Part shown: in pieces, positions 12,319-26,454 of the stretch
Layout of the letters: every line of letters begins with the position of its first letter
Numbering within the stretch: position 1 is the stretch's first letter
Assembly: GCF_018687715.1 (NCBI RefSeq)
Contig: NC_056765.1
Coordinates: 3,348,001 to 3,412,000, forward strand
DNA from: Carya illinoinensis
Lineage: Eukaryota > Streptophyta > Magnoliopsida > Fagales > Juglandaceae
Direction of reading: 5' to 3'
Length of the DNA stretch: 64,000 nucleotides
Notes under the pieces: model-generated
Told to the model about the DNA's origin: nothing
Seen by the model: the letters and a program-made list of their open reading frames with translations, nothing else
The model's database searches: none
Made by a program: the position numbers and the translations under genes

Positions 12319-15300
12319 TTCCTTAATTTTAAGAAAAAATAAAAAATAAAAAAATAAAAATATATGAGTAAGCACATTTAGTGGGCATATTTCATAGCAA
12401 TAGTAGTATCATTTTCCTTTCTTAAATATTTCTAGCTAGCAAATAAGAATATTATTATAGATTTTGGAGTAAGTTCATGCAGTAGTACTGATTTTTTCAA
12501 ATTTTTGTGGCATACAAGGGGCATCTCTTTTCTAAGTATTTCTTTAAAAAAAAAAAGATAAACAAATGGGAAAAATTAACATTTTTTAAAATTTTCTTGA
12601 AGGGGAGTACTGGGGGAAGATCACTTTTCTTGTCAGTTCTTTAATTTGCTAATTGTCAGCTCTTACAGATCCGATCTGATCAATTAGCCACCTCAAAGTA
12701 TTTTGGAACTAGCTCATTTAATAATTATTTTTCTTGAACACGACATGATATTATGCATATAGAGAAATGATTTGTACAAATTATAATTAATAGATCCAAG
12801 TCTCGCGCAAGCTTTTGTAAAAATCTACTTTTTATTAGTGAGATATATTTTTTTACAAAAGACTTGCACGAGACTTGTTTATATGAAATTTATACCTAAC
12901 ATTACTATATATAGTCTGTGAACTGCTTTCCTTACATGAGATCGAGCGGTGTTGGATTTCACCTGTACTACCAAAACTTGTCTTTCATTTCAAGTAATGA
13001 TCACTGTCATGTTGTGGGTAACTACTGATCTCCTAAATAAAGCATCCGCTCTATGTCCAAAATCTGAGTCTCGTTCTGTCTATTGATCCTCCCATTTATG
13101 CATCTTGCTTCAGGAACTCACTAGCTAGCAGATAGATTACTCTTCATAGCAAACAGGTAATTAACAAAAATATTTCGAGTTTCTGCCCTTTTTTATAGGG
13201 ATCATATTAATGTTAATTAAGAAAACCTGAAAATTAGTGGTCATGGTCATGATCATATTAATGTCAGAACTCCTAACCAAAAATGATGATCTATACATAC
13301 ACACACACACACACGAAAGAGAGGTGAAATTAATTTTGATGGTAGGACTCAAGGGATCCTAGAAGACAAGGGGTTATAGTACTAGCTAGTTGTTTGCAAT
13401 TAAAATGATTAATATTTTCTACTTAAATTAGTTTATTTTCATCGCAATTAATCATTTCCATCATAAATAATTTATTACAAATAATCATTTTTCTTATAAC
13501 GCATGCATATAATGCTTTTGTCACAATCTAAAAATTGCCCTAAATTATAATTAAAAGTACTCCTTAGAATTACTTTAAATCGATATGGGATTTAATACTC
13601 TCTCACGATTAATGCTAGCTTCTTATCTTATCATCCAAAATGAGAATAATATTGATCATTAATGTCTGATCAATTGTCAATATAGTATGGATCCATGCCA
13701 AATAATACTATTTTTAATTAATTTTAAAGCTAGCAACTAGTACTGTACAATATTATATAATAAAAGAGTTTTTTTAATTTAAAAAAATAAAAATGAAAAT
13801 CAAGTACGATCAATATATAATATATAGATGATGAATAGAATGACAAGTTAAAGAACGCAAATCACGTAATAATTTTGAAAAGTGCCATCCAATATTAAAT
13901 GTCACAGATCATGATCATTACTGATTTATAAAAAATGTCCTCTCCCGACTTTATATAGAGTTGTAACATCATTCCCGATCGAATTCCATGTGTTATCAAC
14001 GTACATAGAGTAATCTCAAGCTTTGCGGAAAAAAGGGTATCCTCAGCGACAAACTAGGGCTCTCCTCTCATGTCTCCGAATCCCAAAAGAAAACCCCGCC
14101 AAATTATTTACATGACAATCATGATAACATAATCAAGCGAAAAGCATTCATTAATTTCTTCTTCAGTTTTTTTAACATTATCGATTAGACCTCTCATGGA
14201 TATCAGTCTCTTTCATATTTGTACAGAGATACGTAATTGTCAGTGTCAACAGAAGACACAGATCCTTTTTACTTTACACTGTCCTCTGCATGTTTAGTTC
14301 TCTACCCTTTTTTTTTAATTTTTGGGGCCCATTGTTTGCCGATTTAATAGTTGCCCGGCTCTCTACCATGTGTTCCAGTCCCAGAAGAGAGCTACGTTTG
14401 CTTTTTGTTGCAAGGCGTCTGCAGAAGAACTCTTAACTTTACCTTAACTTGAAAAATTAAAAAAGAATATAGAAATATTAAAAATGAAATAAAAGCTAGC
14501 ATATATATAATTGCTGAAAAAGTTGACTGTCGACGTTTCTCTATCATTTTTTTTTTCAATTAAATTCCATCCACGGCCTCTTATATGTGCACGAGGTTGA
14601 ACAATAACAGCAAACTTGCAGGCTTGTGAAATTCTTTTAGAACTCGATCGAACGACTGGACGTCAAAGTGTGCGGTTGACCAGATTATTATTCTTTTTTT
14701 CCCGAAAAATGCTAGTGGAATACTTCAAACTTACCACTCATGCATTTTAATTTTAGTGAAATTGGTTCGGGAAGGGGCCGGGGAGCCAGTATATATATAT
14801 ACACAAATTAATCATGATCATTTGCTTCAAGCTACAACGCCGAGATGATGATGATGATGATGATCACGTGCATGCATGGAACCTGATTTCTTGCATTAAT
14901 ATATATATATATTATTCCCAACTGAAAAAGTTTGTGCAATCAAACAAAATTAAGGAGTGTTCATCCACGGCAACAATACGGACGGCAAGAGTCATGATCA
15001 AAATGACCCACCAATTGATACAACAACATCAAGACGTACAAGTGCGCATGCATCTAATTACCCTCAATTTGCTGATCATTTGTGAATGCATGGTTGAACT
15101 TTTCCCTTAATTTTGCATTTGTGCTCAAATTTTTACCAAATATCTTGAAAAATTTCAGTGCAATGTACATGAGTTCAATACAACTTTGATCAAGTTATGA
15201 TTCAATACCTTACAAGATATATATATATATATATATATGCAACCTCTAAACTTTTATACGTATGAGCCTTATTTTTTTCCCTGAGAAAATAGAATATTAT

Positions 15301-16270
15301 AATACAAATAATGTTGAGAACTTCGTCAGGGAAAATTAATGGAATATGCTATCTGTATGCATGTTGCATGTAATAAATTATTATGTCTTTGACCTATTCG
15401 GCTGGATTATGCAGCAACGTCTGTGCTAGATGGCAGTTCTAGGTTTTGTTGACTGAACCTATTTAGTTGAAATACGAGATGATCAGGACTGGTAGATATC
15501 TGCAATATTGAGTAGATATCTTGAATTCGACGACTTCAAACTCCAAGGGTAGTTCTGGTATGTGTGGTTTTTTTTTTTTCAAGTTTTTGTGGATGATAAT
15601 AAATTTACGTGTAATAAATTTTAAATTTTTTCCTGACTTCCAGAGAGTCAATTCATTTTTGTCCGATATGGTGTTGGAATGCACCTATGATTCATATAGC
15701 ACATAGATATGAAAGTGTACCGAGAGCAAATGACAGTGACCAGAGATGGCCCCTCGTTTCTTTACTGCTGAGCCAGTACTGATCTCTAGCTATTTTCTTC
15801 CACCATCTCAGTATCATTCCTCTGAAGAACTAAGAACCTTTGCTTTAGCCCCCCGGCCCCCACCCAAAAATAAAAAGCCTTCCAGTTACAAGCAGAATGA
15901 AAAGGTCGAGATAATTATAACCAAAGTTTGGTGAAGTATTGGTGCACGGGAATTAACCTTGCTCTTCAAATAGAATGAACTGCAGGCATGATATATACTG
16001 CTTAATTCCTGTATTAATGTCTGATCTACTGCAGATATAGCAATTTTGACATATGATTGATTATTGTTATATGTTGTGGTACACTGGTTGGCCTGATATG
16101 TATAACAAACGAATCTGGCCTAGCTATTTCACCTGTCCTACTATATTATTTCATGTAAAATTGTCAACTCCTCTTCAGGTCGGAAATCATGCAGCGCCTG
16201 AATTCATGTAAATAAACACAAGTACATGCAAGGTACTAGATAGGCTCTATCAGAAAAAGCCTGTAAGAGG

Positions 16271-16272
<2 letters not shown>
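12319..16272. other. Intergenic DNA, no supported gene
   Basis: About 4 kb of AT-rich sequence with short CA (about 13299-13314), TA (about 15218-15238) and GAT (14844-14861) repeats. Open frames are short and unrelated to known families. No tRNA- or miRNA-like hairpin was recognised by eye. Confidence 0.5.

Positions 16273-16330
<58 letters not shown>
16273..16330. repeat. (CT)29 microsatellite
   Basis: Perfect CT repeat of 58 bp followed by a short GT run. Confidence 0.95.
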
Positions 16331-16333
<3 letters not shown>

Positions 16334-16700
16334 GGTGTGTGGGGGTAGAAACCAATAAAGATGATATTTATTCAGGCTGTGGTTTCGGCATCCCAAGCTG
16401 AGCAGTGAGCAGTAGGGGCGTGCCTAAATCGTGTACAGTTTTGCTGTGACACAAAAGTACGCACTGGGGTTCAGCTCTATGACCTATAGATGCACCTCTT
16501 TTCAAGCTTTGGGCTCACAGCCATTTAACAAAAGACATGAAAGTAAGCTTCATTTTTGTTTGATTCTAAACAGCAGAGCCACCTGTACGTCCTGACCGCC
16601 CATAAATGGCATATTTCACTATTTCAGCTTTTAGTGGCATGGGGTTCATCCATGCTGATCATCAGGCTCCAATGGCTTGTTAGCTAAGGTTAATGTAGCT

Positions 16701-16842
16701 CATTAGAAGAAAATTGCTGGTTTACAATAAGTTATTTTCAACAAAACGAGTATTTTCAAATAAAATTAGTCCGTTTTAATTGTAAATTATAGTCTTTTTT
16801 GTTATAAAAAATTAATCACAAATACTTATTTTTCTTGTAATG
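16701..16842. mobile_element. Small CACTA-like MITE remnant
   Basis: Begins cattagaagaaaattgc and ends ttttcttgtaatg, which resemble degenerate CACTACAAGAAA-type ends. It is flanked on both sides by tagct (16696-16700 and 16843-16847). CACTA elements make 3-bp duplications, so the 5-bp match is not canonical. A related sequence with a similar end may lie at about 13390-13505. Confidence 0.35.
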
Positions 16843-17097
16843 TAGCTAGATTATATTCGTAATTTTACCAAACAAATATATTTTTAATCCCTTTAATTTA
16901 ATTAATTAAATAATTAACCTATTAGATAAGAAAGGAACATGTTGCATATGGCCGGATAGCTAGAGTAGTGGGGAACAAGGTTAATTTAGAACTCATGTTA
17001 TTTGACAACTTTTTCTTTTTCCCGTTTTCGGGAACAAAAATTAGAAAATATTTTCAAAAATAAAATGCCCAGATGAATAACGTCCTAAAGAGTTGTG

Positions 17098-17262
17098 TTA
17101 TATATAGTCATTTTTGTATACTCTTTGTGCACTTTACTTCACTGATATGATTGACTAAAACATTTATTTTATATTAAAAAAAGTGACGTATCCAATCATA
17201 TTAGTAAAATATATGACTAGAACGCAAAATTGACTGTATATAAAATTTATGATAAAGCAATA
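17098..17262. repeat. MITE family D copy
   Basis: atatatagtcatttttgtatac at the left is roughly complementary to gcaaaattgactgtatataaa at the right (parts shown). The middle carries tgatatgattgac and caatcatattag. Same family as 10763-10895. Confidence 0.5.
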
Positions 17263-17783
17263 TAGCCTTGGCCTAGAATCTCAGAGTACTATTGATCTAT
17301 TATATATAATATTTAGGCATGCATGCAAGAGTACTAGTGGATCATGTGATATATAAAGCTACTTGAGCTAACAAGTGATAAGTAGTGATGGGAGTTGCAT
17401 ATATAATAATTCCTATGCATGCTATAATGATTATATAAGACCAGAGTCGATAGAAACCTCTTGTCCATGTTTTGTGTGCTTTCAAATTTGATGTTAACGG
17501 GGATTCACACCAGCATGCATGCATGCGTAGTACTGTCGTCTAAAATCAACTCTCGATAGATTTTTCTTGGTTGCCCATGTTTTTTTCTTTTGCATTGACT
17601 ATTCAAAACAAAGTTCTTGACTAATTTCTAGATTGCATAGACTCTTGATAAGATGTTTTCTACCAATTTCGACCTAAATATCCTATTTAATTATATGATT
17701 TGCTCTCAAATACTAGGGCACATATTGAAATAATTACCGTAGTAATCTGTTTGTTGTGAAATATACTTGACTAGCTAACAGCT
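17263..17783. other. Intergenic DNA, no supported gene
   Basis: AT-rich sequence with repeated gcatgcatgc words. Nothing recognised. Confidence 0.45.
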
Positions 17784-18420
17784 TGTTGGTCGGTATCATT
17801 GCCACTTGTGAGGGGGAAAAGGCCCCGTGTCCAACGATTTCGAACTGCCGGGAGCAAGAAGGCCTCAAGCCCATCAAATGGGAAGTCGGGCAGGACTCGG
17901 TAGCCCAGGGCGGAGATCTTGTGCCACATCCGTGATACACCTTCTAGCCTAAAGAGCCCCCGGCCTTGGGCTTAGCTTGGTCAAAAAGTCCACCATGGGC
18001 AACGATCACCCAAGGCCTTAATGGGGAACTGAGCCCTACCAAGCATTTAATGCATGTCAGGAGACGCAAACACGCAACAATGTGCAGTCTGAGATCCGCT
18101 GGGCAGGCAAGACTTCGGCCTGACACTTTACTGTAGCAACGGCTAGTGGAAGGTTTGACCCAAGCCTTACTTGACACCCCATAATCTCCCTCGGCAGTTG
18201 AGTCAAGACCAGGTATAAAAACTCCGATCCCATCCAAAGGAATGGTGGGGTCTTCTTTCTTCTTAACCACTCTCTTAATTTTCTCCATCAGTCTAGAGCT
18301 TCAACTAATTTTGGTATTGGAGGGTTCTCGAACTCCATCGAAACCCACTCTTCTTCCTTCTAACATGTGCAAAAAGCTTGGCCATTGTAAAGCTGCTTGG
18401 GTCACGAAATGACACCAACA
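17784..18420 (+). mobile_element. Solo LTR of an LTR retrotransposon (probable)
   Basis: The segment starts TGTTGGT and ends ACCAACA, a perfect 7-bp inverted repeat with the TG...CA ends of LTRs. It is 637 bp, richer in GC than its surroundings. It contains a TATA-like gtataaaaact at about 18211-18221 placed as an LTR promoter would be. The flanking pentamers are cagct and ccact, so a clean 5-bp duplication is not seen; mutation or recombination could explain this. No gag/pol, primer-binding site or second LTR was found nearby. A 114-codon minus-strand frame inside it is taken as chance. Confidence 0.6.
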
Positions 18421-20349
18421 CCACTAATTCTAAAATCTTGCTTCTTCAACATTGTACGTACCTGATCCTATTGATCCTATATCTGTAAGGAATATTATAG
18501 GTTCACAGATTATTTGTATCGAAATCATCTACCAAAATGTTTTTTTATTTTTATTTTTAATTTTTTTACTTAATAATTAAGTAAATATTTTTAAATGAAT
18601 ATAAGAATTTTTTTTATCTTTAAAAAATATCTAAATAGTTTAAAATAATGGTAAAAGAAAAAGTTATTAAAAAAAGAAAAAGAAGAAGAATGTAAAGTGA
18701 TCGGTGAGGATCCCAGAATCCTGTATAGACATAGCAACCTCCTATCTGTAAATATTTGTACAGCATGTTGCATATATGGGCCTACCTACGATCGATCGAG
18801 GAGGTTTCTTGTGCTCCAGGTCATGACTGTTGTTGATTTAACCCCAAGTACTCCAATCAAAAAATGCTTTTTGAACCGATGGATAGATGATTTGAACCGA
18901 TTTTTCTATATTATTAAATGTATATATTATTTAAAAAAAAAAAAAACATATGATCGGTCGGAAGTCTCGATCCTAGTGACATACAGTCTCCTGAATTCTT
19001 GTGGAACATGCGACGTGGGGCTCCACACGTACGTACGTTTAGTTAAGGTTAAAAATATGGACTTTGTTATATACAGTCGGCATGCAAACGGCTGTATGGA
19101 ATAAATTTTTTTTTTCATGATTGTACAGAGTAAATAAAAAAATTATAAAAATAATTTTTTTCCGCATATAGGTCCCATATTAATTCATTTTTTTTAAAAC
19201 AACTGCACGCCGATTACATTTGCCGACTGCAAAAATCATTTCTCTAAAAATATCCAACAAGTTAGTTAATAATGTCCTCTGGCCTCTTCGGTTCGTTCCA
19301 CCATCCCCGGGCAGCATCTTCGTCAAAATAAAGACATATGCATGCATTGAATAATGTTAGATATAACGTAATTCTTTTTTAAAAAAAAAAATCTTATATT
19401 TACTTAATTAAAAAAAAATTACATGAGATTTATTCATTTCACAACTGCAAATATTTTTCTTATTTCAATAACTTTGAGCCTGAGTTAAATCAAGAACAGT
19501 GCCATTACCAAACATTTTACATGTTTTTAATTTGGTCAGCAGTCCCAAAGAAGATGCAACATGCTCAAACATCGATCTCTTTACATGAATTAGAAGGTTA
19601 ATTAATTGTAAGACGCGAGATATATATGTGTGTGTTATGTTCAAGACATGGTGGTCCATTACATTCGTTACAGCAAGCATAGAAGTGAAAGCACCCTGGG
19701 GGCGGAGCTGGCTGGGCTGGAGAGGGACTGGGAGGCCCACCCTTAAGGCTAAACCTAAAAATTCCTCTTTTTTTGAAAATTTTATTTTTATGGGTCAAGT
19801 CTTACCTGGTCCCCACGCTGTGCCCTCAGACAGAGGTCATCTTAATTACAAGGACTTCAAAGATTTTAGTTGAATTATTTATTGTACTTTATATAAATAT
19901 TTATAAAAATTTTAATGATGAAATTAATAGGATAAGATAAAACACTTCTTATATCTAAACTTGAACCTTAAAAGAATAATAAAAGTCATATTGCAGTGCG
20001 TGCAATGACCTGATCATTTGTTAAGCATTCATGTCGAGTTAAAATGCCCCAATTCTGTCTTGTCTGTGTCTCTCTCAAAGATGCAGGCATTCACATATTG
20101 GTCGAGACGTACGTAGTCATTAGAGGACAAGTTGGTTTACTTACTAATCTATTCAAAGCAAAAAAGAACAGTACTGATAAGATCAGAGAGAAAGAAATAA
20201 AGTGTTTGGAAGAATGATTGCTATGTAAACCGGATTTTGAAACATAAATCGATTTGTTATAACATATTACATGAACAAAATTCCTAGAAGGGAAAGAAAA
20301 AACAACAGAGAATCAACATCATTTTCGATATGATAAATCAAATCTTTAC
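18421..20349. other. Intergenic DNA downstream of GOS12
   Basis: AT-rich DNA with one MITE (19064-19246, separate entry). No supported gene. The 3' untranslated region and polyadenylation site of the GOS12 gene should fall at its right edge. Confidence 0.5.
19064..19246. repeat. MITE family A copy
   Basis: Starts tgttatatacagtcggcatg and ends tttgccgactgcaaaaatca. The ends are partly complementary (cagtcggc / gccgactg), with a long A/T palindromic middle around ggtcccatattaat. A second copy lies at about 46391-46612 with the same end words. Confidence 0.6.
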
Positions 20350-21574
20350 TCATTTTGAAAGCCAATAGAGGATGAGAAAAAGCGTACAAGCGGCAATGAC
20401 GGCCGACAGAATAAGAGTGTCTCTTGATCGCCGCCGTTTGATTGAACCTGCAAAATCCAGTGTCCAAGGTTAATCCCATTTTGGTTACAAAAATTAGTGA
20501 TGTGTGATGATATCAAGAAACCACCGGTGGTTTACCAAGTAGGCCGCGAATTATGGGGAACTTCTCACTTAAATGCTTCACTTTCCCCTGAACATCTCCA
20601 AACAAAGCCCCTTGAGAGCCCAGAACTTGCCTTGTTGTTTGAGCCTGACCAATCACATCATCTATCTGCACAACAGTGAACCCAAGATTGCAATTTGGAT
20701 GTTTATAATCGAAGCTTTCATTCACAAAGGCACTAACTTCCCTGAAGGGCCAATGAGGACCATCCACAGTTCAATGCTTACCTTAGTAAATAAGTGATTC
20801 GGAGTTGGAGTGAATTTTAAAGGGCAAAATCAAACTTTTCCGTCCCCAAAGCCCTCCAACTACCATTCAATGTGACCAGTAGACTACCAAACCTATCACT
20901 TACCCTCCTGATTTAAAACCCAAGTTGCAATTTATCTCCCAGTTTGGAATATAAGTTGCAGTTTTCTCCCATTGTTAAGATTTGAACGTTAAATGAACAA
21001 AAAGGTGACATGATGAAATCTTAACCATTCAGTTTTAAAGTAAGCTGGAAGTTGTAAAAAGATGATAATTTGGGGGGATTTAGTTAAGAGCTTTGCTACT
21101 CATCATCCCCATACACCACACTTATTTTTATTTTTTTTTATTTTTTCTGGTTTTATTCTTCCTAAACTAATTGAGTTTTTCTACTAATTATCCATACACC
21201 ACATATTTGGTAAGAGAAAAAAAAAATCATATGTGGCGTGTGGCGTGAGAATAATGGTTAGAAATTTTTATTTTATTTTTTAATTAGAGCACGTCTATTT
21301 TGATAGTTTGCCGTCTAATTGTAGAATGATAGTTTGAAATATGAAGTATAATTTTATCATTTTAAAAAGAAAGAGAATGGAAGCAGGGTAAACCAGATTA
21401 TTCAAACCAGGTAATTCAAGCATTCATACTATGCCAGCTTCGTGGCAACAAGAAAAGTATATGGAGAGCAAAGCTTGATCTAGACTTTACATACTTCGAT
21501 GCAATGATCAGAAACTGAGAGATCATTGGAATAACAAGTCAACCTCTACATCTAGTACAAAGAAGCCAATAAAA

Positions 21575-21655
<81 letters not shown>

Positions 21656-24600
21656 ACTTAAAATTTCAATAAATACACAGATACTCAAGGTATTCATGTG
21701 AGCCAGTAATAATACAAACAATCAAAGCCACATATTTTTAACTTCTTATTTATTACCTTCTTATTTATCAAAAAAAAAAAAACCTTCTTACAACAACTTT
21801 AGACTGATGATGCACTAAAACTTATATTCAAGGTACAGCCTTTATATAAGCATTAAAACAGGATCTGTCAAATGTTAACGTTTTTATTTTCTTGGGTTTT
21901 TGTGTGTTGGGGGGGGGGGGTGTGGGGGGCTTATCTGGTGCCAAATTCATGGTTAAGCTTGAAAGTTCTGGTGATAATAGGAAGGCATTAGGTCTGTTTA
22001 TTTAATTGTTCACCCCTCGTTGGTCCTTTTCATGGCCTAAACCTATTCGTTGATCTTCTTGATCCTAAACAACATCCCTTTTAGGATAGTAAACAGCCTG
22101 GTGAGTGTCTTCGTATCCATTGTCCCCTTCCATGAAAAGTTTTATCACTTCACCTCATAACCCTTTTCAAGCAAAAGTACACAATATATATCTCCATGCT
22201 AAACTAAGTGAACTGAAACTCCCAGACATGAAAGAGCCCTGCAGTCCAGCTCTATTGAGTAATCCTGTAGACCAGGAGTTGAGAACTTGAGATCTAGATT
22301 TCAAGAAAGTAGATTAGAAGTGATAAGAGGCACACCTAAATATATACTTGACTGGGAAGCTTCAATTTCAAACTGCATAATGATCAATTCTTGTTTTCCT
22401 TCCGTTTCCTCAAGTGAGAAGACAATATTGGTCCGTGAGTAATAGACTCACACCAACAGTTCATGTTCAGGAAGTAAAATCACAACTTGTGGGGAGAAAG
22501 CTTCCATAAGAGAGTTCATTCATTCTTTGTCAGGCCCAAAGTCATTGCATCTAGATCGTAATTATGACATAGGATTTAGCTAACCTAAATGACAGAATAT
22601 ATACAGTTCTAATCAATCAACTCCAATGAATTCTTACTGAAAGGTAGCAAGTCTTCTTCATAAACTTCAATACCCTTCAGATAAGATTGTTGGAAACCCT
22701 CAAACAGAGCATTCATTGTGGTTGGCAATGAGGAAATTGATAAAAACTCAATGATCAGTAACTTCAAAATCATTCTAATATCACAAGCATAAGATTAGAG
22801 GAACCAGTACATTCGTAGTTAGGGGACTCCATGGGACCCTTTCTCAGCCAAAATGATGACCTTAGAATGGATTTTTCATCTCAAATTAATTTGATTGTTT
22901 TCCCTGGGATGTATGCTCAACAAAGCATTAGAAACTACTTGTTGAGCTAATGTTTGCTTTTCCTATTACAATTTTCACGTTTTCAAAATCAAATCTCTTC
23001 TATGTGGTCATTTGGTCCACACTACATATATTTCAACCATCCAAGTGGTCACAGATCTAGATTTTTACTACTGACATCATATCTTACCCTATCCATTCAT
23101 TTATCACGGGTCAAAAACCTAAAAAATCTCATTCCTCACATCACATAAAGCAGAATGTTAAATTGTCAAAAATGAAAATGGGAAGTTTCTTCCAAAAGCA
23201 TACAGACAGTAATATCACAGCAGAATAGAATTTAAGCTTACATGAGCTATACTTCCATGGATGGCTGCTCTCTCCCGTAGTAATGGCATCGTTGGGGACA
23301 TACTCCCAGAGACCTGCATAAAGGAGAGTAACACAACTTTAGTTTTGTAAAGCAAGACAACAATAAGAGCAAAAGCAAATATAGAAAGAAGAGAAATAAT
23401 AGTTACCATAATTAGGAGATAAGGAGAATATTTAATCCAGGCTTACCTTATACTCACTAATATCATCCCTGACTGAACTCAAAAGTTCTGCATGTTCCCT
23501 CATTGAGTTTACGTTTCCCTTAGTTCTTCTAAATTCCTAAAAGAGAAATACACCAATCTTCATGGGACAGATGGCGATTACTGGTAACATGATACAGTGA
23601 TTATTGTACAAAACAGACAAATGCACAAAGCAAGTATTGAACAAAAAATTCCTACAAAACAAAGCACACAATGTAAATAATATACTAGCATGATAGCATC
23701 ATTCTCCCTGCTCAATAAACCAGAAAAATGCGTTCATCTGTGTTTGACACCAAAACCATTACAGCATAGCAACAGGCAAAATTTTTTAATACAACCTAAG
23801 TTGCACTAATACAATGATAAATACCCCAAGTAAATTCTACTTATTCAGAGCCTTAATTCCAACGACTTGGGCATAGTGCAGGTGGTAAATTCCTCCAAAC
23901 CAGCCTATTAAATGTTGTGTCCTTAGAACATATGAGGTACATTATTTTTTTAATAGGATTAATGTGTTAATCCACCATTGACTCCATTTAACATCAAAAA
24001 CCCTTATTTCTATTAATCTAGTACCGTCAAGCCTATCAGAAAAACATATGCATTTCACATGTTCAAAAGACAAATGGATATATATAATAGACTGATTTGA
24101 AGGAAGTTAGGAGGAAAAATTAGTTGCAACGAAAGAGATACTCCTTAACTGAGTAAAATTGACAGCAATAAAATGCAGGGGATGGAAAAAGAGTTCAAAA
24201 TCGAAAATAAAACCTGTGTGAGCTCATGAAGTATATCCCTATGCCTTGCAAGCTTCTGAGTTACAGAAGTCATGGGTGCAGCAGATGATGCACATCGACT
24301 CATTGAGTCATTTATATCCAGTAGCTTCTCAAGCAAGGATTGGATTTCCATTTCCATGGCCTTCCATGATCTGCTGGACCCAGCAGAAGGGGAACCAGCA
24401 TCTACATAACCTGATTCCAAAATATAGAACATCATAAAGGCAGCCACACTGACCAAAGCATAATGGATTGAAGGTCAAAATAATTTTCTTCAGGATACAT
24501 TTTTTTTATCGGTAATTGTCTTCAGGATACATAAGATAATGAACCCAAAAAAGGATAGTATTCCAGAACCCAAGTTAAAATATACATTCAGATAGAATAG

Positions 24601-25845
24601 GAAATACTTTTCTGTTTTTTGGTCCGTCATGATCTGCTGTCAAAATATGCACTTGCAGACTGTGTGCTATTAGAAGAAATGGCGCTTTACACTCGGGTGG
24701 AACCAAAAATGTGGCACTTAACTCACACGTGATTTAAAAAATGACACTTCACCATCTGTTCTGCACTACGATGTTTAAAAGCAAAAGTGCACTAGACCTG
24801 AACAAACTTCCATTTTCCAAATCACAAGTCGCTGACCCGATAGCAGTTATACCAGATGAAATCTGGGCAAAGTATTGTATGCCCTGAAGTGGTTTTCAGT
24901 CCTAAGGAGATATGACCTAACCGAGAAACACCTCCTACCCTCACGCGTTCTCTACAAAGTGCGCTCCCAAGACCAGTAACATGTGGTTAGGTTAGAAGAG
25001 TGAGAGTGAGAACAGGAATGAATGCAATTCTGGTCGATATGATGATGACACGGGAATGAAGGAATAGTTTCAGAAAAAGCAGCCAAGCGGACTGCTCTAG
25101 GAGTCTAGGGGCTACTAGAATAGCCTTGAGTCCAAAAGTACGGTATAGCAGCCTATCCAAGCAAGCTTCTTGCATTGCAATCTGAACTCAAACCACAACT
25201 TCCCCAAAAACTCTATGAAGAAAGGAAACTGAGGATGATAGAAGTCACTAAACTGATTAACATAATTGATACTGAAGCACTAATTCAACACAATGCTACC
25301 AGAATCGAAATTATGCCCCAGTTCAATGAATTGATTTCAAATCAGAGGTTGTCAAGGGTGCAGCCTACCTCAAGGCCTCTCCATCTTCTTGGATCAATCT
25401 TAAAACTCTTGCATTTACGATGCCACGATTGCCCATTTACAATAGAACTTACGCCCCGCTCAGCCTTCAAAGTTCCCTTTCTTTTTAACAGATCGATAGC
25501 ATAAATTCCCACGGATATCTGAAATCTCAATAACACGGATACCCAAAAGAACAGGTTTCATTCTCCTAAATTTGAAACTCGAGGACCAAAAATTTCCCAA
25601 ATCTAAAACAGACCCATCAATCCCAATACCACCGATAACCAAAATGCAACGCAGAAGAAGCAGAAAAGTCGAATAGAAAGTGCAAGTGGCGTAGCGAGGA
25701 GAAAAACGGTACCTCCTTGGGTGAACCTAGCGCCGAGTCTGGCATAGGAAGAGAGCTTGACGTCGAGATCGCCCTCGATCTTCCGGGCCTCCCTCCTCAG
25801 CTCCTCCCAACCCGACTCCTGCAACTCCAGATTCGGATCCTTCAT
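20350..25845 (-). CDS. GOS12: Golgi Qb-SNARE, GOS1/GOS12 type
   Basis: Six coding exons on the minus strand: 25845-25713, 24410-24214, 23536-23447, 23313-23242, 20665-20536 and 20447-20350. All introns are GT-AG and the phases join to 239 residues, the usual length. The N-terminal part (LQESGWEELRREARKIEGDL) and the block LLEKLLDINDSM match plant GOS12 closely. The SNARE motif covers about residues 150-208, with the zero-layer glutamine in the TRQVLGSQ segment. A C-terminal anchor (about 217-237, TLILSAVIAACTLFLILYW) ends YWLSK. The protein is a Golgi membrane t-SNARE for intra-Golgi and ER-Golgi vesicle fusion. The start at 25843-25845 gives MKDPNLELQES, and the upstream in-frame ATG at 25908 is treated as leader. 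Intron 4 is 2.2 kb and holds a GA microsatellite. Nothing is broken. Confidence 0.95.
21090..21270. repeat. MITE family E copy in GOS12 intron 4
   Basis: Carries tgctactcatcatcccc, accacactta and, opposite, tatgtggcgtgtgg. A related copy with accacacatagtaac and gtgtagtatatatgtgg lies at about 57955-58185. The ends are weakly complementary. Confidence 0.4.
21578..21653. repeat. (GA)38 microsatellite in GOS12 intron 4
   Basis: Perfect GA repeat of 76 bp in the largest intron of the GOS12 gene. Confidence 0.95.
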
Positions 25846-26232
25846 ATTGGATCTTCGCCCAAATTCAAATTCGGGTCTTGCTGCTCTATTCGCTCCTAGT
25901 CTCGTCACATTCTTTCTAAATTGCTGTCATCTTGTGATCCAACGGTGGCTATAGGTTCAGTTATTACCGTTGAAATTCCCTCGCTACTTCTTCATAGCTG
26001 TTTAAACATTTTTCTATTATTATTAAATTAAAGTGTTATAATCACACCAAAATTTTATATAAATAAATCTAAAAATTAACATAATTTTATAATCTACGTA
26101 CTATATAAAATTACATCAATTTTTTATTTAATTTATGAAATTTTTTTATATTAAAAAAATAAACTCATAAACTAATATGATTTTATATGATATTTTAGTT
26201 AATTATATTTTTTAGTATTTAGTACAAAATTA

Positions 26233-26415
26233 CTAGGCCTTGTTTGATTTCACAACTATTCACATTTCATTTTATCTCATCTCATTTAATTATTATAATT
26301 TTTTCAAATTTCAAAATAAAAATAATATTAAAAAAATATTCTAATAATATTTTATTCAACTTTTAATTTTTATATCAATTGATCTTATCTCATCTCTAAA
26401 AACAAACGAGGAGAA
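26233..26415. repeat. MITE with CCTTGTTTG ends
   Basis: Begins aggccttgtttgatttcac and ends aaaaacaaacgaggag, imperfect inverted ends. The interior is A/T-rich with atctcatctcattt and ttatctcatctc near each end. This end style is common in plant genomes. The target duplication is not clear. Confidence 0.5.
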
Positions 26416-26444
26416 TGCAAGTTACAAAAGGAAATCATGTCCTT

Positions 26445-26454
26445 GTCTATTAGG
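26445..26454. repeat. LINE target duplication, left (gtctattagg)
   Basis: Exact 10-bp match to 27549-27558, next to the poly(A) side. Confidence 0.8.

Noticed and set aside
17944..18288. 114-codon minus-strand frame
   Set aside because: Lies inside the probable solo LTR, on the opposite strand to its TATA-like box, with no known domain.
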